Made by a program: the position numbers and the translations under genes
Part shown: positions 17,324 through 25,004 of the stretch, piece by piece
Layout of the letters: each line of letters opens with the position of its first letter
Position numbering within the stretch: position 1 is the stretch's first letter
Notes under the pieces: model-generated
Database searches by the model: none
What the model was told of the DNA's origin: nothing
The model's input: the letters and a program-made list of their open reading frames with translations, nothing else
Source of the DNA: JAPLJC01 sp963697965
GTDB taxonomy: Bacteria > Desulfobacterota > Desulfobaccia > Desulfobaccales > 0-14-0-80-60-11
Direction: 5' to 3'
DNA length: 64,000 nt
Assembly (NCBI GenBank): GCA_963697965.1
Contig: OY969108.1
Location: 124,001-188,000 of the forward strand

Positions 17324-17446
17324 ATGGTCAGAAAATCATGGCTCAAAAAACTTGCCGGGATCAACCTGGAATTTCTCGGTATTGACTTAGACCCGGATTT
17401 GAATCAGGAAAATGCTCCGATAGAACCGGAGGGATTTAATGACTAA
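17324..17446 (+). CDS. Small 40-residue ORF after the GH65 gene
   Basis: ATG at 17324 follows GGAAGGA at a normal distance. The product starts MVRKSWLKKLAGINLEFLGI and ends with an acidic tail (DLDPDLNQEN). A basic amphipathic N-terminus followed by an acidic end is seen. No family recognised. It sits in the 180-base gap between GH65 and the ROK gene and may be co-transcribed. Confidence 0.4.
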   Translation: MVRKSWLKKLAGINLEFLGIDLDPDLNQENAPIEPEGFND

Positions 17447-17472
17447 GCCTATCTACTGAGAGAGGTTTGGGC

Positions 17473-18039
17473 ATGAACGTGCTGGTAATTGATATTGGCG
17501 GGACCCACGTCAAGATTCTGGATAGCGGGCAGGATACCCATCGGGAGTTTCCCTCCGGGTCGACGCTCACAGCCGCAGAGATGGTCGCCGGGGTCAAGCA
17601 GGCGGCGGGGGACTGGAACTACCAGGTGGTATCGATTGGCTACCCCGGGCCGGTTCTCCATGGGCGTCCGGTGGCGGAACCGCCTAACCTCGGACCTGGG
17701 TGGGTAGGGTTCGACTTTGCCGCCGCCTTCGGATGCCTCGTCAAGCTTATGAACGATGCGGCCATGCAAGCCTTGGGGAGCTACCGGGGCGGGAAGATGC
17801 TCTTTTTGGGACTGGGGACCGGCCTCGGCGTCTGCATGATTGTCGAAGGTATCGTGGAGGCCATGGAGATTGGCCACATTCCCTACAAGAAGGGGACCTA
17901 CGAAGATTACGTGGGAATCCGTGGTTTAAAGCGGCTGGGCCATAAGAGAATGGCAACGTTACGTCGCGGATGTGGTGGCCCGCTTGAGCGCCGCCCTGGA
18001 AGCCGAGGGTGCATCGAATCACAGGGAGAGAGCGAATGA
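17473..18039 (+). pseudogene. ROK-family glucokinase, frameshifted and truncated
   Basis: Starts MNVLVIDIGGTHVKILDSG (ATP phosphate-1 motif), followed by VVSIGYPGPVLHGRP, MNDAAMQALG, LFLGLGTGLGVCMIVEG and MEIGHIPY, as in polyphosphate/ATP glucokinases of the ROK family. At about 17945 the homology moves to the +1 frame (EWQRYVADVVARLSAALEAE), so one base has been gained or lost. At about 18004 homology ends altogether, removing some 60 C-terminal residues. The stop overlaps the next gene's ATG. The lost step, glucose to glucose-6-P, must be supplied elsewhere. Confidence 0.8.
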
Positions 18040-18278
18040 AAAAAGATGTCAGTCGGATTCTGGTCGTGAGCAGATCCACTAGGTATTGTCAAAAAGCCGT
18101 TCACTATGGGGTTTCACTTGCCCGGAAATACGGCGCCGAGCTTTTTATTATGCATGTCATACATGATCCTTTCAGCCTGGAGGGCTGGAATCTGCCGGTT
18201 CCATCTCTCCAGCAGGAATATGAAAATTTGCTTCGAACGGACAGGGAGGGGATACATCGCATCGTTGAAGCTGACTAG
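18036..18278 (+). pseudogene. Universal stress protein, N-terminal half only
   Basis: MKKDVSRILVVSRSTRYCQKA and ARKYGAELFIMHVIHDP are the first strand-helix-strand of a USP. The frame stops after 80 residues (REGIHRIVEAD), where USPs continue to about 150 with the ATP-binding GxxGxxxxGS loop, which is missing. Probably non-functional. The region 18279-18479 after it holds nothing I can assign. Confidence 0.7.
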
Positions 18279-18479
18279 CTGAGAGGCTGAATACGGAATC
18301 ATTACAAAGGGAAAATGGCCGGGGCGGGGGACTGACCTGCTCCAAATGGGATTATGCCGCATATATGGCTGTTTCTGTCACAACGAGGTTTTCGGGACCG
18401 CTTGCCCCGAGCGAAGGCTTCAAAACAATCGCCAACTCGCAGCCACATTTGCCTTGATTGGCAAAAATCCCAGATATGA

Positions 18480-18623
18480 ATGGAAGATTTCATCCCGGCG
18501 GCCATGGCCATGGCCAGTTGGTGCCACTTGCAGTCGGCGTTCATCAAGGAGATGCTCTGGCGTGGCATCGCCTACCGGGTGGGCTGGCGGAGCCGGGTGA
18601 TCAGCGTGAGCAGTGCCCGATAA
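18480..18623 (+). pseudogene. C-terminal remnant of a membrane glycosyltransferase (tentative)
   Basis: The open frame reads AAMAMASWCHLQSAFIKEML then WRGIAYRVGWRSRVISV and a stop. The WRGIxYRV motif followed by a short basic tail resembles the end of family-2 glycosyltransferases such as ceramide glucosyltransferase-like or hopanoid-associated enzymes. About 47 residues survive. Its place directly before the PAP2 gene fits an older lipid-glycosylation pair. Confidence 0.45.
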
Positions 18624-18680
18624 TTGACGTTGATCAGGGATTTTTGATTTCTCCTCCGGTTTCGGATATATTTTCTCCCG

Positions 18681-19562
18681 ATGAGACGCATCAATCCTAT
18701 TCAGGGGCTGACCCTTCTCTTTCTCTTCGGGCTGATCTTGCTGGTCCTCTTCTTTCGGGACCAAATTCCACTCTGGCGGTCTCTGCTCTGGTGTTATGCC
18801 CTGGGTGCAGGCGTCCTCTTGGTCTTGAAATGGTGCTCCGACCGAGAGGTGGGGGGCCGGGTAGGTAAGTTTATTAATGATTTTTCCCCCGCCCTTTACC
18901 TTATCCTCATCTACCAATCCCTCGGTGATCTGATCCAGTATATCCATCCCGACGTCGATCCCCAGTTGATCCGAATCGATTTCTTCCTCTTTGGCGTCAA
19001 TCCAACGGTCTGGATGCAGCGCTGGATCGTTCCCTGGTTAACTGACGTCCTGTCCGTAGCTTATTTAAGCTATTTTTTCCTTCCGGCCAGACTCATTCAT
19101 ACCCTCTATCTGAAGAATCCGAGGCGGGATTTCGATCTGGCGGTCTTTGTCTTGCTCTTGTGTTGGTATCTGTCTTTCGTCGGCTATATTCTCTTTCCGG
19201 CGATTGGCCCGCGGTACACCCTGGCCCACCTCCAAACGGTTCCCCTAAAAGGCGGTTTTATCGCCGATTTCGTGAGACATTTAATAAACTTGGTGGAGAA
19301 TAACAAACGGGATTGCATGCCCAGCGGTCACACCGTGATCGCTGTCATCGTTTTATTTCTATCCTATCGTTACGCCCGGGTGCTCTTCTATCTCTTTTGC
19401 CCGATCGCCGGCGCTCTCATCCTCTCCTTGGTCTACCTAAGGTATCACTATGTCATCGATCTTTTCGCCGGAGCGGCGTTGGCAGCGGGGTGCAGCATCA
19501 TCGGCCCTCGACTTTACCGCTGGTGGGAGGGGGGAGGCGGCCAGGAGAAAAGAGAGGCTTGA
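18681..19562 (+). CDS. PAP2-superfamily integral membrane phosphatase/phosphotransferase
   Basis: 293 residues with at least six hydrophobic helices. PAP2 catalytic motifs are CMPSGHTVIAVI and LVYLRYHYVIDLFAGA (His and the Arg-His-Tyr-x-x-x-Asp charge relay); the first KxxxxxxRP-like motif is weak. The layout resembles the inositol-phosphorylceramide synthase-like (AUR1/IPT1) branch. Members dephosphorylate lipid phosphates such as undecaprenyl pyrophosphate, or transfer polar heads, at the outer face of the inner membrane. It converges on the radical SAM gene and lies beside the lipid-synthase locus, so a part in lipid maturation is an inference. Confidence 0.85.
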   Translation: MRRINPIQGLTLLFLFGLILLVLFFRDQIPLWRSLLWCYALGAGVLLVLKWCSDREVGGRVGKFINDFSPALYLILIYQSLGDLIQYIHPDVDPQLIRIDFFLFGVNPTVWMQRWIVPWLTDVLSVAYLSYFFLPARLIHTLYLKNPRRDFDLAVFVLLLCWYLSFVGYILFPAIGPRYTLAHLQTVPLKGGFIADFVRHLINLVENNKRDCMPSGHTVIAVIVLFLSYRYARVLFYLFCPIAGALILSLVYLRYHYVIDLFAGAALAAGCSIIGPRLYRWWEGGGGQEKREA

Positions 19563-19595
19563 TAACTGGACCAGCCCCACGAAAACTGGACCGGT

Positions 19596-19654
19596 AAAAA
19601 TGGGAGAATCTCCTGAAGGCCGTCAGATGCGGCCCAATGATTGTCCCATTTTTT
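19596..19654. terminator. Bidirectional terminator between convergent genes
   Basis: AAAAATGGGA (19596-19605) and TCCCATTTTT (19644-19653) pair perfectly, with an inner GGCCG/CGGCC hairpin. The A-run and T-run at the ends suit termination of both the PAP2 gene (+) and the radical SAM gene (-), which converge here. Confidence 0.6.
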
Positions 19655-19664
19655 CAAAAAATTC

Positions 19665-21011
19665 CTAGAGTTCGCCTCTTACGTTGGCAGCCCCGACAAA
19701 TGGCTGGGGCTTATTCAGGCTTTTGAAATAACGGTTGCGGGCCGATATATTGATGCCAGCGTAAAATAAACAACCGCCTAGAGTCCGTTTCCATGGGCTC
19801 ATACCAAAGAAGCGTTTGATCATGGCGCCGAACGTATAGGTTTGCCGGGTGAAGCGGGCGTAGCCACTAAGGAGCTCTTCAGCAGTCATGCTCTTCGGTT
19901 GAAAAAGGAGTGTCTCAGGAGGATATCCACGGAGCCACCAGTCAGGCTCAAACAACCTGCCTTCGCTTAAGAGACGCGTATATAACCGAGTCCCTGGATA
20001 AGGAGTGAGAATCCGCGGCTGGACACAATCCAGGCGACTTTTTATGATAAATTCAAAGGTCTGCTCGAACACATCCTTGTTTTCGTAATCGAAGCCAAAA
20101 ATAAAGGCGCCGAGGATGCCAAAACCTTCGCCATGGAATCGGCGCATGGCCTCGTAAAAATCGATCTTCAGGTTCTTGATTTTCTTCACCTCATGCTGAG
20201 TGCCTTTTTGGACCGATTCGAACCCGACCAAAAGTCCCCGGCACCCCGCACGTCGCATCAATTTTAGCAGCTCCACATCCTCAGCTAAAGACACCGTTCC
20301 TTGCCCCATCCATAGCCGCTTAAGGGGTATCATTTCAGTAAAAAGCTTTTTCCCTACCTCCCGGTTCTGTCCCAGGGCATCATCGACGAAGAAGAAGTGA
20401 GGGGAATCAAGAGACTCGATCTCGGCAACCACCTCTGGGACCGGTCTGACTCGATATTGCTGCCCCATGGTCTGGGCATTGCAACAGAATTCGCAATCAT
20501 GCGGACACCCTCGGGAGGCCTCGACGCCGACATAGGTAGGACCAGAACCCCGATGTGCGGTTCTGGGGAAGAGATCCCGCCGCGGTCTTGGCAGGCCGGT
20601 GAGCTCTGTCTTTTTACCAGCCCGATAGAGTCTTTGCAGCTGTCCCGAGGCGGCATCAGATACAACCCGTGGCCAGACACCCTCCGCTTCTCCCACTACT
20701 ACCGCGTCTGCATGGCCTAAGGCTTCGTCAGGCAATATGGTGGGGTGTATTCCTCCCATCACCACCTGCACCCCCTTTTGGCGATAGGTGTCGGCGATAT
20801 GATAGGCCCTGGGCACCAGGGGTGTCATGACAGTGATACCCACCAAATCCACCTCTTGATTGAGGTCGTCGGGAGCAAAAACTTCATCGACCATGGTAAT
20901 CGTGTGGCCAGGCGGAGTAAGCGCAGCTATCAGAGGAAGATTTACCCTCTGTAGCCTGAAATTACTTGTGTCTTCCAGTTGTTCATGGGGGGCGATAAGC
21001 TTTATTTTCAC
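19665..21011 (-). CDS. B12-binding-domain radical SAM protein
   Basis: 448 residues. The N-terminal B12-binding Rossmann domain (about 1-150) includes VDLVGITVMTPLVPRAY and VVMGGIHPTILPDEAL. The radical SAM core starts at SRGCPHDCEFCCNA, the CxxxCxxC cluster site, followed by FFFVDDALGQN and GCRGLLVGFESVQKG. A C-terminal helical part completes it. This class includes lipid and hopanoid methylases and many uncharacterised C-C or C-H modifying enzymes. The DXHXXG cobalamin motif is not evident, so B12 may only be loosely held. It lies at the 3' end of the minus-strand lipid-synthase locus; a second such protein lies at its 5' part. Confidence 0.88.
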   Translation of the reverse strand: MKIKLIAPHEQLEDTSNFRLQRVNLPLIAALTPPGHTITMVDEVFAPDDLNQEVDLVGITVMTPLVPRAYHIADTYRQKGVQVVMGGIHPTILPDEALGHADAVVVGEAEGVWPRVVSDAASGQLQRLYRAGKKTELTGLPRPRRDLFPRTAHRGSGPTYVGVEASRGCPHDCEFCCNAQTMGQQYRVRPVPEVVAEIESLDSPHFFFVDDALGQNREVGKKLFTEMIPLKRLWMGQGTVSLAEDVELLKLMRRAGCRGLLVGFESVQKGTQHEVKKIKNLKIDFYEAMRRFHGEGFGILGAFIFGFDYENKDVFEQTFEFIIKSRLDCVQPRILTPYPGTRLYTRLLSEGRLFEPDWWLRGYPPETLLFQPKSMTAEELLSGYARFTRQTYTFGAMIKRFFGMSPWKRTLGGCLFYAGINISARNRYFKSLNKPQPFVGAANVRGEL

Positions 21012-21293
21012 GTCTTCACCTTCCGGGAATCATCTTCGGTTAAACAAGCAACGTCTGGTCGGTCAAACCTTCGCCCTGGAAATGTGGGGCAGGATATGGG
21101 GTCCACCTTGCCTTTTCTTTTCCAAGAAAAGGTTCGCGCAATTGTGCGGACGGAAAACCCGGATGCCGGGGGGAGGCTGGGGAGCAGCCCCTTCTGGCCA
21201 GCGCGCTGACTGAGCGCCAGGACAGCGGGTACAGGCGGTAAGGGCGCCGGGAACGGGGGCTCGAGGGCTGGCGATGCCTGAGGTGCCTGGCAA

Positions 21294-22409
21294 TCACTTA
21301 CCCTCTTCCCATCTGGTGGCCATGATGCCCAAGACGAAGACCACGGCCGCGAAAACCCCGATTATGGCGGCGTAACGCAGGGCGGCCATGTTGTCGCCAA
21401 ATATCATGGAGGCCCGCAGGCCCTCGTTCACGTAATAGAGAGGCAGCAGCTTGGCGAAGGTCTGCAAAAAGCCCGGCATCATCTCGATGGGAAAGAAGCT
21501 CCCCGCCAGGAACATCATGGGGAACGTGATGGCGTTTGCTGCTGCGGCGGCGCTCTGCGCCTCCTGCACAAAGCGGGTGAGTATCATCCCGATGCCGACG
21601 AACGCGAAGACATCAAGCAGAATGAACACCAGGAGCCAGACGTTTATCTTGAGGTCGATGTGAAACACGCCGTAGCTCACCAGCAGCATCGCAGCCGTGG
21701 AGATAATGGCGAGTATGAACTGGTACAGCATGTTCGACAGTATCCAGTCGGTACGAGTGATGGGCGTGGTGGATAGCTTCCTGATGATACCCTTCTGCAA
21801 CAGTTCGGTGTTCAGGTTCACCGTGCCGAACAGGGATGCGGTCATCACCGCCATAGCGATGACGCCGGGGATGAAGAACTCGATAAACCGGTACAGCCGG
21901 TTGAGTATCGAGGTCTCCTCCCACCGGTAGAACGGCGGCTTCCCGGACATCCTCTGGTTCATCCCCGCAAGCTCCATGTTCAGGTAGTCCATCTTCGACT
22001 TCACCGAAGTAGAGCTGGGATCGTTTATATACGTGAGGGTAACGGAGGCACTGGGGTTTGTGAGGTCCACCCTCTGATTGAGCAAGTTTTCAAAGTCTTG
22101 GGGAATAACGAGGATAAGGTTCAGCCCATGGTTCTTGGCGTAGTCCCTGGCGTCGCTGGCGGGATCGACCTCAATTATCTTGAAGTTCCCGTCTAACTCA
22201 AGGGTCTTGACAAACTGTGCCGAGGCGTGGGTGTGGTCGAGGTCCTGCACGGCCAGGTCCAAGCTCAATTTGTCCCGGTCCAGGAAAATGGTGCCGAACA
22301 CGAGAATCAGGATTATCGGGAACGCAATCGTGAAGAACATCGCGGTCCTCTCCCTGTAGAAGGTCTTGAGCTTCACGACGAGATTGGCGCCGACGATGCG
22401 CAGCTTCAT
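21294..22409 (-). CDS. ABC-2 type transporter permease
   Basis: 371 residues. One N-terminal membrane helix (MFFTIAFPIILILVFG), a large extracytoplasmic domain (about 45-175), then five to six helices with FFIPGVIAMAVMTASLFGTVN and the FPMMFLAGSFFPIEMMP motif of ABC-2 permeases. The start overlaps the stop of the ATPase gene by 4 bases, so the two are coupled. Such pairs export lipids, polyketides or polysaccharides. Next to a Pfa-like synthase, lipid or polyketide export is the natural guess, but the substrate cannot be read from sequence. Confidence 0.92.
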   Translation of the reverse strand: MKLRIVGANLVVKLKTFYRERTAMFFTIAFPIILILVFGTIFLDRDKLSLDLAVQDLDHTHASAQFVKTLELDGNFKIIEVDPASDARDYAKNHGLNLILVIPQDFENLLNQRVDLTNPSASVTLTYINDPSSTSVKSKMDYLNMELAGMNQRMSGKPPFYRWEETSILNRLYRFIEFFIPGVIAMAVMTASLFGTVNLNTELLQKGIIRKLSTTPITRTDWILSNMLYQFILAIISTAAMLLVSYGVFHIDLKINVWLLVFILLDVFAFVGIGMILTRFVQEAQSAAAAANAITFPMMFLAGSFFPIEMMPGFLQTFAKLLPLYYVNEGLRASMIFGDNMAALRYAAIIGVFAAVVFVLGIMATRWEEGK

Positions 22410-23374
22410 ACCACCTCCCCGCCCTTGGCCGGGCCTGCGTGGAACGCCTCGCCGGTGAGCATCAGGAAGACCTCTTCGAGGTTGGGCCGGCGAACATCCA
22501 GGCTGAGGAACGCCCCCCCGGCGTCCCTAATAGCATTTAGGGTCTTCAGGATGTCTTCCGTGTGCTCCATCCTGACCTTGAGGTCTTGGTGGGTGTCAGG
22601 GACCGGGTCGAAACCCATCTTCCGGATGATCTCAAAGGCGGTGGCATCGACGGACTGCAGCGTGAGGACCAGATATTTCGCGTTGTTTTCTATGAGCTCT
22701 GCGGGAGAGCCCGTGGCGATTATCGTCCCCTTCGAGATGATGGCGACCGTGTCGGCCAGAATCTCCGCTTCCTCCATGTAGTGCGTGGTGAGAAATATCG
22801 TTTTCCCCTTCTTCTTCAGACCCAGCAGGACTTCCCATACCTCGCGCCTGGCCCGGGGGTCGAGCCCTGTCGTTGGCTCGTCGAGGAACACGACCTCGGG
22901 GTCGTTCACGAGCGCAATCGCGATGCCGAGGCGCTGCCGCAAGCCCCCGGAGAGGTTCTTATACTGCTCTGCGGCCTTGTCCTCGAGGTTTACGAGTTCT
23001 ATCAGCTCGTCGATATCGGCATTCCGCCGGAGGCGGCTGGCGCGAAAAAATAGTCGCGAATAGTACTGCATGGTTTCCCTGACCGTTATCCGGTCGAAGG
23101 AGCTGAAGTCTTGCGGGAGGACGCCGATCCGGGGAATGATGGCGCGCCTCTTCTTGGTGACGTCCATCCCGAGAAGTCTCACCTTTCCCGACGTGGGCGT
23201 GCGGATCATATCGATTATCTCGACGGTAGTGGTCTTGCCGGCGCCGTTCGGGCCCAGGAAGGCGAAAACTTCGCCTTTCCTGACATTGAACGATATGCCG
23301 TTGACCGCCAGCAAATCCCCGTAACGTTTGGTCAGGTTCTCGACTTCGATGGCATGTTCAGCTAGTTTCGCCAT
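22406..23374 (-). CDS. ABC transporter ATP-binding protein
   Basis: 322 residues. Walker A GPNGAGKTTT, Q-loop LPQDF, signature LSGGLRQRLGIA, Walker B VVFLDEPTTGLDP and H-loop FLTTHYMEEA are all present. A C-terminal extension of about 90 residues resembles DrrA/daunorubicin-type exporters. It energises the ABC-2 permease encoded directly after it with an ATGA overlap. Cytoplasmic, membrane-associated. Confidence 0.95.
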   Translation of the reverse strand: MAKLAEHAIEVENLTKRYGDLLAVNGISFNVRKGEVFAFLGPNGAGKTTTVEIIDMIRTPTSGKVRLLGMDVTKKRRAIIPRIGVLPQDFSSFDRITVRETMQYYSRLFFRASRLRRNADIDELIELVNLEDKAAEQYKNLSGGLRQRLGIAIALVNDPEVVFLDEPTTGLDPRARREVWEVLLGLKKKGKTIFLTTHYMEEAEILADTVAIISKGTIIATGSPAELIENNAKYLVLTLQSVDATAFEIIRKMGFDPVPDTHQDLKVRMEHTEDILKTLNAIRDAGGAFLSLDVRRPNLEEVFLMLTGEAFHAGPAKGGEVV

Positions 23375-23487
23375 GGATTTCCAATTTGCCTCTAAAGGGC
23401 GCAGGGATTAATCTCAGATCAGGCGGCACCAGGGTAAGCGGCCCCACCACCCGCCCGGGGAGTTCAGCCGCCGGGCCCCGGCGCTTC

Positions 23488-24063
23488 TTACCTGCCAGCC
23501 GTCAGTTCTAAAAGGAGTTTTTTTATGGCCTCAAACCGGCTGTTATCTACCCGGCCGGATGCGGCAAATCTGACGATGCCCCTCTTATCTATAATGATAA
23601 AATTGCTGTCGTTATCTCTCATCCGGTACGCCGCATACATGCCTCCGGTAAAATCCCCGTAACAAGTTATATTTAGCTTCGCGGAGGTTTCCCTTAATTT
23701 TTCTCTCCAGGCTGTTAAATCCGTTGCCACCATGGCATTTACGACCAGCAATCTGAAGATTTGATTTTGAATATTTTTCGGTTGAGTATCGTAAAGCGCA
23801 TCCAGATAATGTTGTAAGTCATCGTTAACATGGACGGTAATTCTGGTTGCATAAAACAATACGACAATCTTTCCACTGAGCATGTCGAGCGTGAGTTTTT
23901 GATTATCTCCGGATACCAGTGAGAAAGATGGGGCCGGCTCACCTGTGCCTAAAATAGCCTGCGCCGTAGTTGGCGCCAGACTCAAAACCAGGAGGGCTGC
24001 CGCGATCAGGCCAGATTTAGCCATGGCCTGCTTGAAGTTCTGACCTAGATTCTCAGCATTCAT
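23488..24063 (-). CDS. Secreted thioredoxin-fold protein lacking the CxxC motif
   Basis: Start chosen at 24063 (AUG with GGAGG 6 bases before); an upstream in-frame start at 24105 lacks a site. 191 residues. A signal peptide (GLIAAALLVLSLAPTTAQA) is followed by a TlpA/peroxiredoxin-like fold: GEPAPSFSLVSGDNQKLTL, KIVVLFYATRIT, NFIIIDKRGIVRF. The position that normally holds CxxC reads YATRIT, so thiol redox chemistry is not expected. It resembles YtfJ-like periplasmic proteins. Its place between the PPTase and the exporter suggests co-transcription, possibly as a binding or scaffold protein. Confidence 0.75.
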   Translation of the reverse strand: MNAENLGQNFKQAMAKSGLIAAALLVLSLAPTTAQAILGTGEPAPSFSLVSGDNQKLTLDMLSGKIVVLFYATRITVHVNDDLQHYLDALYDTQPKNIQNQIFRLLVVNAMVATDLTAWREKLRETSAKLNITCYGDFTGGMYAAYRMRDNDSNFIIIDKRGIVRFAASGRVDNSRFEAIKKLLLELTAGR

Positions 24064-24250
24064 TTCTGAACCTCCGCTGGCAGAAATATAATACGAGTCC
24101 CTCAAAAAAACCAGACTCCCGGAACTCCCCGCAGACCGCGCCGAGCCCGGAGCCCATCCTTAACAGTGGCCCTGCCGCGGCGCCGGCTTTCGGGTTGCGG
24201 TTAATCCGGAACCGGCACCTGGTCCGCTGCCGCCCATCGCCTCATCGACC

Positions 24251-24988
24251 TTACCGATTCAAGAGGGCGATGGAAAGCCACATCTGCGCCCGGGGAAGCG
24301 AACGCACCCAGATGGACCGGCCGGGGTTGAGGGGAAACCGCACCAGCGCTTTCCCCGATAAGCCCACGGGAAAGGTATACCCGCCGTCCCTGCCTACCGC
24401 CGGACAGACGTTGATTTGCCGCGGCGAAACCAGGTGGAAGGCGCATCCCAGGGCCTTGGCCACGGCTTCCTTGACAGACCAGAGCAGGGCTGCGGCCCTT
24501 GGCAAATCTCCACCCGCCAACCTCAAGGCATGATGCAGCTCATGTCCATGGAAGACCCGGTGCACGGGGTATTCTCCTTGGAATTCATCGGTTTCGGCCA
24601 CATCGATGCCGATATCAGACTCATCTCCACAGAGGGCGGCCCAGATTTTTCCACCACCCTCGCTGCAGGAGATGGCCGGGCCCCGATTTTCTCCCAACTG
24701 GAGAAGGGGCCTGCCCAGCGGGTCGTGGACCACCTGGATCGGGACAGCCGCGCGGTTGGAGGCCTGATCGCCTTTCCCCGGAGGACTTTCTCTTGCCATC
24801 ATTGCCACCAGGTGATCCCACAGGCTGGAAACTAAGCGGTACTGGTCGCCGGCCCCGTTCGTCCTGCAACCTTTGCGGGTTTCGGGGGCAACTGGCAAGG
24901 AAGTATAGAAGACCGGTCCCCGGCGCCCAAGGAAACTCACGGCCTGGACAGTTAGTTCCTGGCAAGTCTTGGCCACATCCACTCCCAT
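24251..24988 (-). CDS. 4'-phosphopantetheinyl transferase (PfaE/Sfp type)
   Basis: I place the start at 24988, 16 bases after the synthase stop; the frame stays open upstream to 25069 inside the synthase gene. About 245 residues, Sfp-like length. The second half carries DIGIDVAETDEF (Mg-binding Asp), HELHHAL and WSVKEAVAKALGCAF, the W-x-x-K-E-A-x-x-K signature. It transfers phosphopantetheine from CoA to a carrier-protein Ser, most likely the ACP of the neighbouring synthase. In the Pfa polyunsaturated lipid systems the same partner is PfaE. Confidence 0.88.
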   Translation of the reverse strand: MGVDVAKTCQELTVQAVSFLGRRGPVFYTSLPVAPETRKGCRTNGAGDQYRLVSSLWDHLVAMMARESPPGKGDQASNRAAVPIQVVHDPLGRPLLQLGENRGPAISCSEGGGKIWAALCGDESDIGIDVAETDEFQGEYPVHRVFHGHELHHALRLAGGDLPRAAALLWSVKEAVAKALGCAFHLVSPRQINVCPAVGRDGGYTFPVGLSGKALVRFPLNPGRSIWVRSLPRAQMWLSIALLNR

Positions 24989-25004
24989 CTTTCCGAGCCG
25001 CGGC

